Assembly: GCA_002351725.1 (NCBI GenBank)
Contig: DEHD01000021.1
Span: 657 to 35,782 of the forward strand
Length of the DNA stretch: 35,126 bases
Direction: 5' to 3'
Origin: Prevotella sp. UBA2809
GTDB taxonomy: Bacteria > Bacteroidota > Bacteroidia > Bacteroidales > Bacteroidaceae
Part shown: one piece after another, positions 14,625 to 22,367 of the stretch
How positions within the stretch are numbered: the stretch's first letter is position 1
How the letters are laid out: the number at the start of each line of letters is the position of its first letter
Made by a program: the position numbers and the translations under genes
The notes under the pieces: generated by a model
Told to the model about the DNA's origin: nothing
Seen by the model: only the letters and a program-made list of their open reading frames with translations
Database searches by the model: none

Positions 14625-15512
14625 ATGGTACACAATATTTTTAAGGGGTTAGGTATTGCACTCATTACCCCATTCAAGGAAGACGGTTCGGTTGACTATG
14701 ATGCTCTGATACGTCTTGTTGACTATCAGCTTAACAACGGTGCCGACTTTTTTTGTATTCTCGCTACAACAGGCGAGACGCCAACACTTACACGCGAAGA
14801 AAAACAGAAGATCAAGGATCTTGTTGTAGACTACGTGCAGGCGCGCGTACCTATATTAATGGGATGTGGTGGTAACAACACAGCTGCTGTCGTTGAGGAA
14901 TTGAAGACAACTGACTTTAAGGGAATCGATGGTGTTCTTAGCGTTTGTCCTTATTACAACAAACCATCGCAGGAGGGACTCTATCAGCATTTCAAAGCTA
15001 TTGCAGCTGCAACACAGTTGCCCGTTGTTCTCTACAATGTGCCAGGCCGCACTGGTGTAAATCTCCAGGCTGCTACAACTGTACGTTTGGCTCGCGACTG
15101 CCAGAATATTGTTGCTATCAAGGAGGCTAGTGGAAATCTTGAGCAGGTAGATGAGATAATCAAGAACAAACCTGCTGATTTCGATGTTATATCAGGTGAT
15201 GATTCACTCACATTCCCTATGGTAAGCTGCGGCGCTGTAGGCGTTATCTCCGTCATCGGTAATGCTCTGCCAAAAGAGTTCTCACGTATGATTCGTTTAC
15301 AGATGCGTGGTGAGTATGATCCTGCCCGTACCATTCATCACCGCTTTACCGACTTGTTCTCATTGCTCTTTGTAGATGGTAACCCTGCTGGTGTAAAGGC
15401 AATGCTTTCAGAGATGGGCTTTATTGAGAATGTTCTCCGTCTGCCCCTTGTTCCCATGCGTATTAGTAATATGCAGCGCATGTCTGAGATATTGAAGGAA
15501 CTCAAGATATGA
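14625..15512 (+). CDS. dapA: 4-hydroxy-tetrahydrodipicolinate synthase
   Basis: 295 residues. The start is the ATG at 14625 (MVHNIFKGLGIALITPF), placed by the promoter at 14596; the longer reading from 14508 would begin inside the SPFH gene. Family signatures are present: TTGETPTL for the pyruvate pocket, the catalytic tyrosine in VLYNVPGRTG and the Schiff-base lysine in IVAIKEASGN. The enzyme condenses pyruvate with aspartate semialdehyde at the first dedicated step of lysine and diaminopimelate synthesis, in the cytoplasm. Its stop overlaps the ATG of the following AraC regulator by 4 bp (ATGA), so the two are translationally coupled. No other dap gene is adjacent. Confidence 0.95.
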   Translation: MVHNIFKGLGIALITPFKEDGSVDYDALIRLVDYQLNNGADFFCILATTGETPTLTREEKQKIKDLVVDYVQARVPILMGCGGNNTAAVVEELKTTDFKGIDGVLSVCPYYNKPSQEGLYQHFKAIAAATQLPVVLYNVPGRTGVNLQAATTVRLARDCQNIVAIKEASGNLEQVDEIIKNKPADFDVISGDDSLTFPMVSCGAVGVISVIGNALPKEFSRMIRLQMRGEYDPARTIHHRFTDLFSLLFVDGNPAGVKAMLSEMGFIENVLRLPLVPMRISNMQRMSEILKELKI

Positions 15513-16393
15513 TCGAGAGCAAGGTCATCCATGAGATTACTCCTTTGATGGGAAAAGAGGTGCTCTATATTGCTGAGCGTCGCAAAAAAGAGTTCACTTA
15601 TCCCATCCATAATCATAAGGTATTCGAACTTAACTTCGTTGAGCATGCTCCTGGCGTTCATCGCATCGTGGGCGACTCAAACGAAGTTATTGGCGATTAT
15701 GATCTTGTACTCATAACAAGTCCTGATTTGGAACACGTATGGGAGCAGGGTAGTTGTACCAGCGAGGATATTCACGAGATAACCGTACATTTTGAGTTTG
15801 ACTTCTCCGAAGGAAGTCTCTTTTCTCGTAATCCCTTCGATTCTGTATGCCATATGATGCGTGAGGCTCGCAAAGGTCTTAGTTTCTCTATGGATGCTAT
15901 CATGCGTGTTTATCCTATGCTTACTACGCTATGTCAAGTCAAGGATGGCTTCTATGCTTTCATGCAGTTTCTTACCATCCTTTACGAACTATCTAAGTGC
16001 GACGGAGCCCATACTCTTGCTTCTAGTAGCTATGCCAAGGTAGAAGTGACTAGCGACAGCCGTCGTGTGCAGAAGGTTAAGAGTTACATCGAGCAGAACT
16101 ACAAACACGAGATACGTCTTAAGACTCTTGCTGATATTGCAGGTATGAGCTCATCGGCCTTCAGTCGATTCTTTAAGTTGCACACTGGTCGTAATCTTAG
16201 TGAGTATATAATTGACCAGCGATTGGGTTATGCCAGCCGACTTTTAGTAGATAGTACCAACTCTATTGCAGAAATCAGCTATCAATGTGGTTTTAATAAC
16301 CTAAGCAACTTCAACCGCATTTTTAAGAAACGAAAGGGTTGTAGTCCCTCAGAATTCCGCGAAAACTATCATAAAACTCGCATAATAGTGTAA
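15509..16393 (+). CDS. AraC family transcriptional regulator with cupin-like sensor
   Basis: 294 residues. Residues 1-150 contain a cupin-like sensor (FTYPIHNHKVFELNFVEHA, then DLVLITSPDLEHVW). The C-terminal 100 residues hold the double helix-turn-helix: IRLKTLADIAGMSSSAFSRF and IAEISYQCGFNNLSNFNRIF, ending PSEFRENYHK. Members commonly sense sugars or small polar molecules and activate nearby or distant operons. The start overlaps the dapA stop by 4 bp, so its level is probably tied to dapA translation, although a link to lysine supply is unproven. Target genes cannot be predicted from the window. A short A6-G/C-T6 palindrome follows, too weak to count as a terminator. Confidence 0.9.
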   Translation: MIESKVIHEITPLMGKEVLYIAERRKKEFTYPIHNHKVFELNFVEHAPGVHRIVGDSNEVIGDYDLVLITSPDLEHVWEQGSCTSEDIHEITVHFEFDFSEGSLFSRNPFDSVCHMMREARKGLSFSMDAIMRVYPMLTTLCQVKDGFYAFMQFLTILYELSKCDGAHTLASSSYAKVEVTSDSRRVQKVKSYIEQNYKHEIRLKTLADIAGMSSSAFSRFFKLHTGRNLSEYIIDQRLGYASRLLVDSTNSIAEISYQCGFNNLSNFNRIFKKRKGCSPSEFRENYHKTRIIV

Positions 16394-16427
16394 AAAAGCA
16401 CTTTTTTAGAAAAAAATCCCTCAAAAG

Positions 16428-16459
16428 TTTGGTGATTCACAAAAAAGTGTGTACCTTTG
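16428..16459 (+). promoter_or_regulatory. Promoter of the tRNA-Arg pair
   Basis: TTTG at 16428-16431 and TACCTTTG at 16452-16459, spaced 20 bp, an excellent match to the Bacteroidetes consensus. The first tRNA begins 18 bp after the -7 element. Confidence 0.8.
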
Positions 16460-16477
16460 CACCCGCAAAACGGAAAT

Positions 16478-16551
16478 GGTTCCGTAGCTCAACTGAATAG
16501 AGCATCTGACTACGGATCAGAAGGTTGTGGGTTTGAATCCCGCCGGAATCA
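16478..16551 (+). tRNA. tRNA-Arg (anticodon ACG), copy 1
   Basis: 74 nt. Acceptor stem GGTTCCG pairs with CGGAATC (one G-U pair), the discriminator base is A, and no CCA is encoded. The D arm is GCTC...GAGC, the anticodon stem TCTGA/TCAGA with loop CTACGGA gives anticodon ACG, and the T arm has GGTTTGAATCC. The anticodon wobble A is normally deaminated to inosine and reads CGU, CGC and CGA codons. Confidence 0.97.
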
Positions 16552-16584
16552 CTTTTTGATGTTTGCAATCGTTCCACGGAACAG

Positions 16585-16658
16585 GGTTCCGTAGCTCAAC
16601 TGAATAGAGCATCTGACTACGGATCAGAAGGTTGTGGGTTTGAATCCCGCCGGAATCA
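16585..16658 (+). tRNA. tRNA-Arg (anticodon ACG), copy 2
   Basis: 74 nt, identical in sequence to the first copy and separated from it by 33 bp. Same fold and ACG anticodon, no encoded CCA. A strong hairpin terminator follows 4 bp downstream, so both are one transcription unit. Confidence 0.97.
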
Positions 16659-16662
16659 CAAA

Positions 16663-16697
16663 GAGAGAAAATCGAAAGGTTTTCTCTCCTTTTTTTT
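16663..16697 (+). terminator. Terminator of the tRNA-Arg operon
   Basis: Perfect 9-bp stem GAGAGAAAA / TTTTCTCTC (16663-16671 with 16680-16688), 8-nt loop, then eight T at 16690-16697. The end of the T run doubles as the TTTG -33 element of the sigma gene. Confidence 0.9.
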
Positions 16698-16725
16698 GTA
16701 ATATCGAAATTGTTTCGTAACTTTG
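16695..16725 (+). promoter_or_regulatory. Promoter of the sigma-factor gene
   Basis: TTTG at 16695-16698 and TAACTTTG at 16718-16725, spaced 19 bp; the start codon is 19 bp downstream. Confidence 0.75.
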
Positions 16726-16744
16726 TGGCCAAAACAATTTTAAT

Positions 16745-17449
16745 ATGGAAGATTCTGCATTAAATAGATATCTTGATGAGATTGGTAAGGAACAGTTGCT
16801 TACCAATGAAGAAGAGCGCCAATTGGCCGAGCGTATTGCTAAAGGTGATAGTCGTGCGCTGTCAAAGCTCGTTGAGGCCAACCTTAAGTTTGTGGTCACA
16901 GTGGCTCGTCAATACAAAGGTAAGGGTGTTGCAATGGAAGATCTTGTTAGTGAGGGAAATATTGGCTTGATGAAGGCTGCAGCCAAGTTCGATGCCTCTA
17001 AGGGCGTACGTTTTGTAAATTATGCTGTGGTACATATACGCCAGGCTATAGAGAAAGCTATCGACCAGCAAGGAGGTCTCTATCAGGTTCCTAAGGATGT
17101 TAAGCAGGATCTGGCTCGCCAACAGAGCATTCCTCTTTCAGTAGATGCACCATTAGGCCACCGTACCAACATGAGTCTGCTCTCAGTTTTGGTGAACAAG
17201 GATGCACCTCTGGCCGACGAGTGTGTTCATTCTGAGGCTATCGAGGATGCTATTGAATATGCTCTCGGCACTCTCGACGATCGAGAGCGTCGCGTGGTAA
17301 ACGCTTTCTTTGGCATCGATCAGGAACACGAAACAATGGCTGAGATTGCTGAGGATATGGACCTTAAGCGCGAGCGCGTTCGCCAGATACGAGATAAATC
17401 AGTACGCAAGCTGCGCAAAGCTTATCGCAACAAATTAAAATCACTATAA
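16745..17449 (+). CDS. Sigma-70 family RNA polymerase sigma factor, shortened primary-like paralogue
   Basis: 234 residues. Region 1.2 (DSALNRYLDEIGKEQLLT) and region 2 (EANLKFVVTVARQYKGKGV, then LVSEGNIGLMKAAAKFD) are clear. Region 2.3/2.4 reads YAVVHIRQ at 93-100 where primary sigmas have YAVWWIRQ, so the two promoter-melting tryptophans are replaced. Between residues 115 and 130 the protein passes directly to a region-3.2-like SVDAPLG...SLLSVLVN; the helical region 3 of primary sigmas (about 60 residues) is missing. Region 4 (LDDRERRVVNAFFGI, then KRERVRQIRDKSVRKL) is intact. The usual Bacteroidetes primary sigma is about 287 residues. This looks like a paralogue with altered promoter choice; its regulon is unknown. 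The SH3-like gene follows after 13 bp. Confidence 0.88.
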   Translation: MEDSALNRYLDEIGKEQLLTNEEERQLAERIAKGDSRALSKLVEANLKFVVTVARQYKGKGVAMEDLVSEGNIGLMKAAAKFDASKGVRFVNYAVVHIRQAIEKAIDQQGGLYQVPKDVKQDLARQQSIPLSVDAPLGHRTNMSLLSVLVNKDAPLADECVHSEAIEDAIEYALGTLDDRERRVVNAFFGIDQEHETMAEIAEDMDLKRERVRQIRDKSVRKLRKAYRNKLKSL

Positions 17450-17462
17450 AACCTGATTAATT

Positions 17463-17969
17463 ATGAAAAAGCTTATCTTTTCTACTGCCTTGATGCTTAT
17501 GGCCGTTGCGAGCCGTGCACAGAGTATCGGAGTTTACATTTACGACAACGATGGCGATTTTACCAACATCCGCAATGCCCCAAAGGGCAAGATTGTATTC
17601 AAACTTCCATCACGCGAGGGTGTTATGATTGGTGTCGACAAGGTGGTTAACGGCTGGTGGCACCTTGTTAGTAACAAGGCTTACTCTGGCGACTTTGATT
17701 ACACTATCTCGGGGTCTACAACTGGTTATTGGATTCACAGTTCTGTTATTGCTGTGGGTACCCGTAACTATGGCGGGCAGAAGATAACCCTTTTCAAGGA
17801 ACCATCAGAAAAATCAGCAGCAATTTTCTCATTTACCGGTGAACGTCAACTACGTGTGCTTGATATGAAAGGCGAGGAGTGGGTAAAGGTGCGTACTATC
17901 GATGGAAAATATACTGGTTGGGTAGATAGAAATTGGCTTTGCGGCAATTCGCTCACCAATTGCAGTTAG
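17463..17969 (+). CDS. Exported SH3-like domain protein
   Basis: 168 residues with a signal peptide (MKKLIFSTALMLMAVASRAQ, cleavage probably after RAQ). Two bacterial-SH3-like segments are suggested: DFTNIRNAPKGKIVFKL in the first half and ITLFKEPSEKSAAIF with WVKVRTIDGKYTGWVDRNWL in the second. Such domains often bind cell-wall peptides, and the protein presumably resides in the periplasm. It follows the sigma-factor gene by 13 bp and the pair ends at a strong terminator, so the two are likely co-transcribed. Whether it relates to sigma activity is unknown. Domain identity is from pattern only. Confidence 0.75.
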   Translation: MKKLIFSTALMLMAVASRAQSIGVYIYDNDGDFTNIRNAPKGKIVFKLPSREGVMIGVDKVVNGWWHLVSNKAYSGDFDYTISGSTTGYWIHSSVIAVGTRNYGGQKITLFKEPSEKSAAIFSFTGERQLRVLDMKGEEWVKVRTIDGKYTGWVDRNWLCGNSLTNCS

Positions 17970-18001
17970 AGTAATTAGATTTTTGAATCGTAAGGATATA
18001 A

Positions 18002-18030
18002 TAAAGGCTCCCTCAGATGGGGAGCCTTTA
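18002..18030. terminator. Bidirectional terminator between the SH3-like gene and htpG
   Basis: Perfect 11-bp stem TAAAGGCTCCC / GGGAGCCTTTA (18002-18012 with 18020-18030, 7-nt loop), placed between two convergent genes. Confidence 0.85.
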
Positions 18031-18051
18031 CTTATTTATAGGGGAGTTAAT

Positions 18052-20106
18052 TTACTTAATCAAATCAACTGAACGTTTCAAGAACTTGTCGAGTGCTTCG
18101 CCCTTTAGCATGCCGTTCTGCAGCAGAGCGAGGTCGATGAGCTGATGAACCACTGAGTTGCCCTTCGCATATTCGGCAATAACGGCAGTCTTCTTGTCCT
18201 TCTGTTCCTGTACTGCCTTCTCGGCCTCGGCCTTCTGGTCTTTATCCTCCTGGGTGAGCTCGTCGTACTTCTTCTTGTCCTGCTGGGCGCGGATGGCTGC
18301 AAGGCGTGCCTCCTGACCCTTAAGCTCGGCCTCGATAGGCTGGAGAGCCTCCTTGGTGGCGGCTGCACTCTCGTCGAGCACCTTCTTTACCAATGGGTGG
18401 TCGGAGTTGAGAACGAGGTTGAACGAATCAGGCATCTGACCATAGAAACTCATACCAGGTTGGAACTTGCTCATCTCCTTCATACGGCGCATATACTCGT
18501 TCTGAGTGATGACTACAGGACGACTTTCGGCACCAAGTGCATCAATCTGAACCATAAACTCTGTGTGGTCGAGCTTTGGCAGCTGAGTACGGAATACGGC
18601 TGACAAATTGTCACTCTCGCCCTCGCTGAGGTTGTTCTTTGGAGCATCGCTCTTTACAATCAGACGGTCGATGATGTCGCTGTCGACACGGGTGAAATGA
18701 CTCTTCTCGAATTTCTGCTCCAGTGTTTGGATGGTTGGAACATCGAGCTGGCCATCGAGCAGCAGAACGCTGTAGCCCTTGTCTTGAGCAGCTTTGATGT
18801 ATGAGTACTGATCGTCCTTATCGGTGGCATAGAGATATACCAGCTGGTCGTCCTTATCCTTCTGGTTGGCCTCAATCAGTGTCTTGTACTCATCGAAGGT
18901 AAAGTACTTACCCTCGGTATCCTTGAAGAGTGCAAACTCCTTGGCGCGATCGTAGAATCCCTCCTCGCTGAGGATGCCGTAGTTGATGAAGAGCTTGAGG
19001 TCGTCCCACTTCTCCTCGTATTCCTTGCGGTTCTCGCTGAAGATGGCCTTCAGGCGGTCGGCAACCTTCTTGGTGATATAGGTAGAAATCTTCTTAACCT
19101 CGCGATCGCTCTGCAGATATGAACGGCTTACGTTCAGAGGAATGTCTGGTGAATCGATGACACCATGCAGCAGAGTAAGGAACTCTGGTACGATGCCCTC
19201 TACCTGATCGGTAACGAACACCTGGTTGCAGTAGAGCTGAATCTTGTTCTTCTGCAGTTCGATGCTTGACTTGATTTTTGGGAAGTAGAGGATACCAGTG
19301 AGGTTGAATGGGTAGTCGACGTTCAGGTGAATCCAGAACAGAGGCTCGTCGCTCATTGGATAGAGTGTGCGGTAGAAGCTCTTATAGTCCTCGTCTTTCA
19401 GTGTGCTTGGCGTTTTTGTCCACAGGGGCTCTACGCTGTTAATGATGTTATCCTCTTCAGTATCAACCTGCTTGCCGTCCTTCCACTCGGTCTTCTTGCC
19501 GAAGGCAACAGGAACTGCCATAAACTTGCAGTACTTGTTGAGCAGACCCTCTAGCTTGAACTTGTCGAGGAACTCTTTGCAGTCGTCGTCGATGTAGAGG
19601 ATGATGTCTGATCCGTGAGCCTCGCGCTCGGCATCGTCAATCTCGTAGGCTGGTGAACCGTCGCAGCTCCACTTAACAGCCTTCGAACCCTCTTTCCAGC
19701 TCTTGGTGATAATCTCAACCTTCTTGGCTACCATAAAGCTTGAGTAGAAACCAAGTCCGAAGTGTCCAATGATGGTGTTAGCGTTGTCTTTGTATTTCTC
19801 GAGGAAGTCGGTAACGCCTGAGAAAGCAATCTGATTGATATACTTATCGATTTCCTCCTCGGTCATGCCGATACCATGGTCGCTGATGGTGATGGTGCCT
19901 TTGTCGGCATCAAGGTTTACGCGAACTGTAAGGTCGCCCAACTCCTGCTTATACTCGCCCTGAGCAGCAAGTGTCTTAAGCTTCTGTGTAGCGTCGACAG
20001 CATTAGAAACCATCTCGCGGAGGAATATCTCGTGATCTGAATAGAGAAACTTTTTGATGACGGGGAAAATATTCTCGGTTGTAACCCCGATGTTACCTTT
20101 TTGCAT
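18052..20106 (-). CDS. htpG: Chaperone HtpG (Hsp90)
   Basis: 684 residues. The N-terminal GHKL ATPase is clear: FLREMVSNAVDATQKL at about 28-43 with Glu31, Asn35 and Asp38, then DHGIGMT and GHFGLGFYSSFMVA, the ATP-lid loop. A middle domain with LNVSRSYLQSDREVKKI and a C-terminal dimerisation region follow. A Lys/Glu/Ala-rich stretch near residues 600-645 is probably a coiled coil. HtpG is a cytoplasmic dimeric ATP-dependent chaperone. It starts at the ATG at 20106 (MQKGNIGVTTENIFPV). The 118 bp to rpsA contain the rpsA terminator; I could not find a TAnnTTTG element for htpG there, so a different promoter type is possible. Confidence 0.96.
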   Translation of the reverse strand: MQKGNIGVTTENIFPVIKKFLYSDHEIFLREMVSNAVDATQKLKTLAAQGEYKQELGDLTVRVNLDADKGTITISDHGIGMTEEEIDKYINQIAFSGVTDFLEKYKDNANTIIGHFGLGFYSSFMVAKKVEIITKSWKEGSKAVKWSCDGSPAYEIDDAEREAHGSDIILYIDDDCKEFLDKFKLEGLLNKYCKFMAVPVAFGKKTEWKDGKQVDTEEDNIINSVEPLWTKTPSTLKDEDYKSFYRTLYPMSDEPLFWIHLNVDYPFNLTGILYFPKIKSSIELQKNKIQLYCNQVFVTDQVEGIVPEFLTLLHGVIDSPDIPLNVSRSYLQSDREVKKISTYITKKVADRLKAIFSENRKEYEEKWDDLKLFINYGILSEEGFYDRAKEFALFKDTEGKYFTFDEYKTLIEANQKDKDDQLVYLYATDKDDQYSYIKAAQDKGYSVLLLDGQLDVPTIQTLEQKFEKSHFTRVDSDIIDRLIVKSDAPKNNLSEGESDNLSAVFRTQLPKLDHTEFMVQIDALGAESRPVVITQNEYMRRMKEMSKFQPGMSFYGQMPDSFNLVLNSDHPLVKKVLDESAAATKEALQPIEAELKGQEARLAAIRAQQDKKKYDELTQEDKDQKAEAEKAVQEQKDKKTAVIAEYAKGNSVVHQLIDLALLQNGMLKGEALDKFLKRSVDLIK

Positions 20107-20173
20107 AATCTATATATACTAATTTATTATTGTTCTGCCATAGGTTATGCAAATTGCGTGCCAAAACAAAAAA

Positions 20174-20197
20174 TCCCTCCGAAATGAATCGGAGGGA
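20174..20197 (-). terminator. Terminator of rpsA
   Basis: Perfect 9-bp stem TCCCTCCGA / TCGGAGGGA with a 6-nt loop, followed on the minus strand by a T-rich run (20173-20161). It lies 28 bp past the rpsA stop. Confidence 0.85.
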
Positions 20198-20224
20198 CTT
20201 GAATTTATAGGGTAGGGGATTGAA

Positions 20225-22003
20225 TTACTTCTCGCCCTTCTCCATCTTAGCCTTCAGCTCAGCCAGAGCATCGATGTCGCCGAGAGTTGTGCTAGCGGCG
20301 ATGTTCTCGATCTTTGGTGAGTCGCTCTTGCGAGCGTTCTTCTTAGCAGCAGCCTTCTTCTCCTCGCGAGCGGGATCCTCGAAGGTGCGGCTGTGAGAGA
20401 GAATGATGCGCTTAGAGTCCTTGTTGAACTCGATAACCTTGAACAGGAGAGTCTCACCAGCCTGAGCCTGTGAACCGTCCTCCTTAACAAGGTGCTTAGG
20501 AGTAGCGAAGCCCTCTACATTCTCCTCGAGAGAGATAACTGCGCCCTTCTCGAGCATCTCGCTAATCTTACCCTCGTGGATAGAACCTACAGCGTACTTG
20601 CCCTCGAATACATCCCAAGGATTATCCTCGAGCTGCTTGTGACCGAGTGACAGACGGCGGTTCTCCTTATCGATGTCGAGAACAACAACCTCGATCTGCT
20701 CGCCAACCTGTGTGAACTCTGAAGGATGCTTAACCTTCTTAGTCCAGCTGAGGTCGCTGATGTGGATCAGACCGTCAACACCCTCCTCGAGCTCAACAAA
20801 TACACCGAAGTTGGTGAAGTTGCGAACCTTTGCAGTGTGCTTGCTGCCTACAGGATACTTAGTCTCGATAGCCTCCCATGGATCCTCGCGGAGCTGCTTG
20901 ATACCCAGAGACATCTTGCGCTCGTCGCGGTCGAGAGTCAGGATAACAGCCTCTACATCGTCGCCAACCTTCAGGAACTCCTGAGCTGAACGCAGGTGCT
21001 GGCTCCATGACATCTCTGAAACGTGGATAAGACCCTCAACACCAGGCTGAATCTCAACGAATGCACCGTAATCGGCGATAACAACTACCTTACCGTGTAC
21101 GTGGTCGCCAACCTTGAGGTTAGGATCCAGAGCATCCCAAGGATGTGGAGTGAGCTGCTTCAGACCGAGAGCGATACGACGCTTCTCGTCGTCGAAGTCG
21201 AGGATAACAACGTTGATCTTCTGGTCGAGTTCAACAACCTTGTGTGGATCGTCTACGCGGCCCCAAGAAAGGTCTGTGATGTGGATGAGTCCGTCAACAC
21301 CACCGAGGTCAACGAATACACCGTAAGAAGTGATGTTCTTAACGGTACCCTCGAGGATCTGACCCTTTTCGAGCTTACCGATGATCTCCTTCTTCTGAGC
21401 CTCGAGCTCCTGCTCAATGAGAGCCTTGTGAGATACAACAACGTTGCGGAACTCCTGGTTGATCTTAACAACCTTGAACTCCATTGTCTTGCCTACGAAC
21501 TGGTCGTAGTCGCGTATTGGGTGAACGTCAATCTGTGAACCGGGGAGGAAAGCCTCGATACCGAACACGTCAACGATCATACCGCCCTTAGTGCGGCACT
21601 TGATGTAACCCTGGATGATAGCATCTGCCTCGAGTGCCTCGTTAACCTTCTCCCAAGACTGGCTCAGACGTGCCTTCTTGTGAGAGAGGATCAGCTGACC
21701 TTTCTTGTCTTCAGCGCTCTCAACATAAACCTCTACCTTGTCGCCGATCTTAAGATCTGGGTCGTAGCGGAATTCAGAAGCGGGGATGATACCGTCGCTC
21801 TTGTAGCCGATGTTGACAACAACTTCCTTCTTGTCAATAGAGATGACTGTTCCCTCTACTACCTGATGGTCGGCAACCTTGTTCAGGGTTTCGTCGTAAG
21901 CCTTGTCGAGCTCTTCCTTGCTGATGTTAGCAACTGTTCCATTCTCGAACTCGTCCCAATTGAAATCGTCGAGTGGCTTAACGTTCTTTGTTAATTCTGA
22001 CAT
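20225..22003 (-). CDS. rpsA: 30S ribosomal protein S1
   Basis: 592 residues with six S1 OB-fold repeats: about 45-120 (VVEGTVISIDKKEVVVNIG), 125-200, 210-285 (GTVKNITSYGVFVDLGGVDG), 295-375 (GKVVVIADYGAFVEIQPGVEG), 380-460 (AKVRNFTNFGVFVELEEGVDG), and 465-545 (GKISEMLEKGAVISLEENVEG). The first two are the divergent ribosome-binding type and the middle ones RNA-binding. S1 unfolds and docks mRNA on the 30S subunit; in Bacteroidetes, which seldom use Shine-Dalgarno pairing, it is expected to be especially important. A Lys/Ala-rich tail ends the protein. A leader of about 138 nt precedes it and a terminator follows. Confidence 0.97.
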   Translation of the reverse strand: MSELTKNVKPLDDFNWDEFENGTVANISKEELDKAYDETLNKVADHQVVEGTVISIDKKEVVVNIGYKSDGIIPASEFRYDPDLKIGDKVEVYVESAEDKKGQLILSHKKARLSQSWEKVNEALEADAIIQGYIKCRTKGGMIVDVFGIEAFLPGSQIDVHPIRDYDQFVGKTMEFKVVKINQEFRNVVVSHKALIEQELEAQKKEIIGKLEKGQILEGTVKNITSYGVFVDLGGVDGLIHITDLSWGRVDDPHKVVELDQKINVVILDFDDEKRRIALGLKQLTPHPWDALDPNLKVGDHVHGKVVVIADYGAFVEIQPGVEGLIHVSEMSWSQHLRSAQEFLKVGDDVEAVILTLDRDERKMSLGIKQLREDPWEAIETKYPVGSKHTAKVRNFTNFGVFVELEEGVDGLIHISDLSWTKKVKHPSEFTQVGEQIEVVVLDIDKENRRLSLGHKQLEDNPWDVFEGKYAVGSIHEGKISEMLEKGAVISLEENVEGFATPKHLVKEDGSQAQAGETLLFKVIEFNKDSKRIILSHSRTFEDPAREEKKAAAKKNARKSDSPKIENIAASTTLGDIDALAELKAKMEKGEK

Positions 22004-22141
22004 AATTATAAAATTTTTGCCCCTCGTTTGTGTGTCGGGGCGGGATCTGGACAGACGTTTACCAGACCATGTTTAAAGGGTTAATAATAGATAGGAGCAA
22101 GCGCCTGTTCCGGCCCCTATTCCCCCTACGGGGGAGAAAAT
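22004..22141 (-). promoter_or_regulatory. Candidate structured 5' leader of rpsA
   Basis: Between the predicted start of transcription near 22141 and the rpsA ATG the minus-strand RNA can form three hairpins. These are a 6-bp C/G stem with a 3-nt loop (22121-22135), a 7-bp stem with one bulge (22044-22050 pairing with 22062-22068), and a 5-bp GCCCC/GGGGC stem (22019-22041) ending about 15 nt before the start codon. S1 represses its own mRNA through a structured leader in E. coli; a similar role here is inference. Confidence 0.45.
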
Positions 22142-22147
22142 CGGGTG

Positions 22148-22155
22148 CAAAGGTA
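22148..22155 (-). promoter_or_regulatory. -7 element of the rpsA promoter
   Basis: TACCTTTG on the minus strand; no matching TTTG about 20 bp upstream. It sets the start of the long rpsA leader. Confidence 0.65.
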
Positions 22156-22367
22156 CTCATTTTTTAGTTGATAATTTAGAATTTAGATTTTAGAGATTAA
22201 AGATTTATGAATTATTAACAAAAAGAAGGACCAACTCATCCCGAGCTAGCCCCTCCCATTCCAGTTTTAACCTTTTATACTTTACTTTTACTAACTATTC
22301 CTAAATAATTATACAAGTAATGGCTTAACTTAATTATTGCATATTCATTAGTGGGATCATAGGGAAA
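22156..22367. other. Gene-free AT-rich spacer between the rpsA promoter and gdhA
   Basis: Together with the rpsA leader this makes 364 bp without a protein gene. The part from 22160 to 22220 is a low-complexity GATTTAGAATTTAGA-like tract. No ORF, tRNA or T-run terminator for gdhA was seen. A short GGGAA/TTCCC inverted repeat (22362-22380) overlaps the gdhA stop but has no T run. Confidence 0.6.

Noticed and set aside
16391..16408. Hairpin A6-G CA C-T6 after the AraC gene
   Set aside because: The stem is seven mostly A/T pairs with a 2-nt loop, so it is too weak to call a terminator.
22019..22041. GCCCC/GGGGC hairpin before rpsA as a terminator
   Set aside because: On the minus strand it is followed by A-rich sequence and the rpsA start; a leader element fits better.
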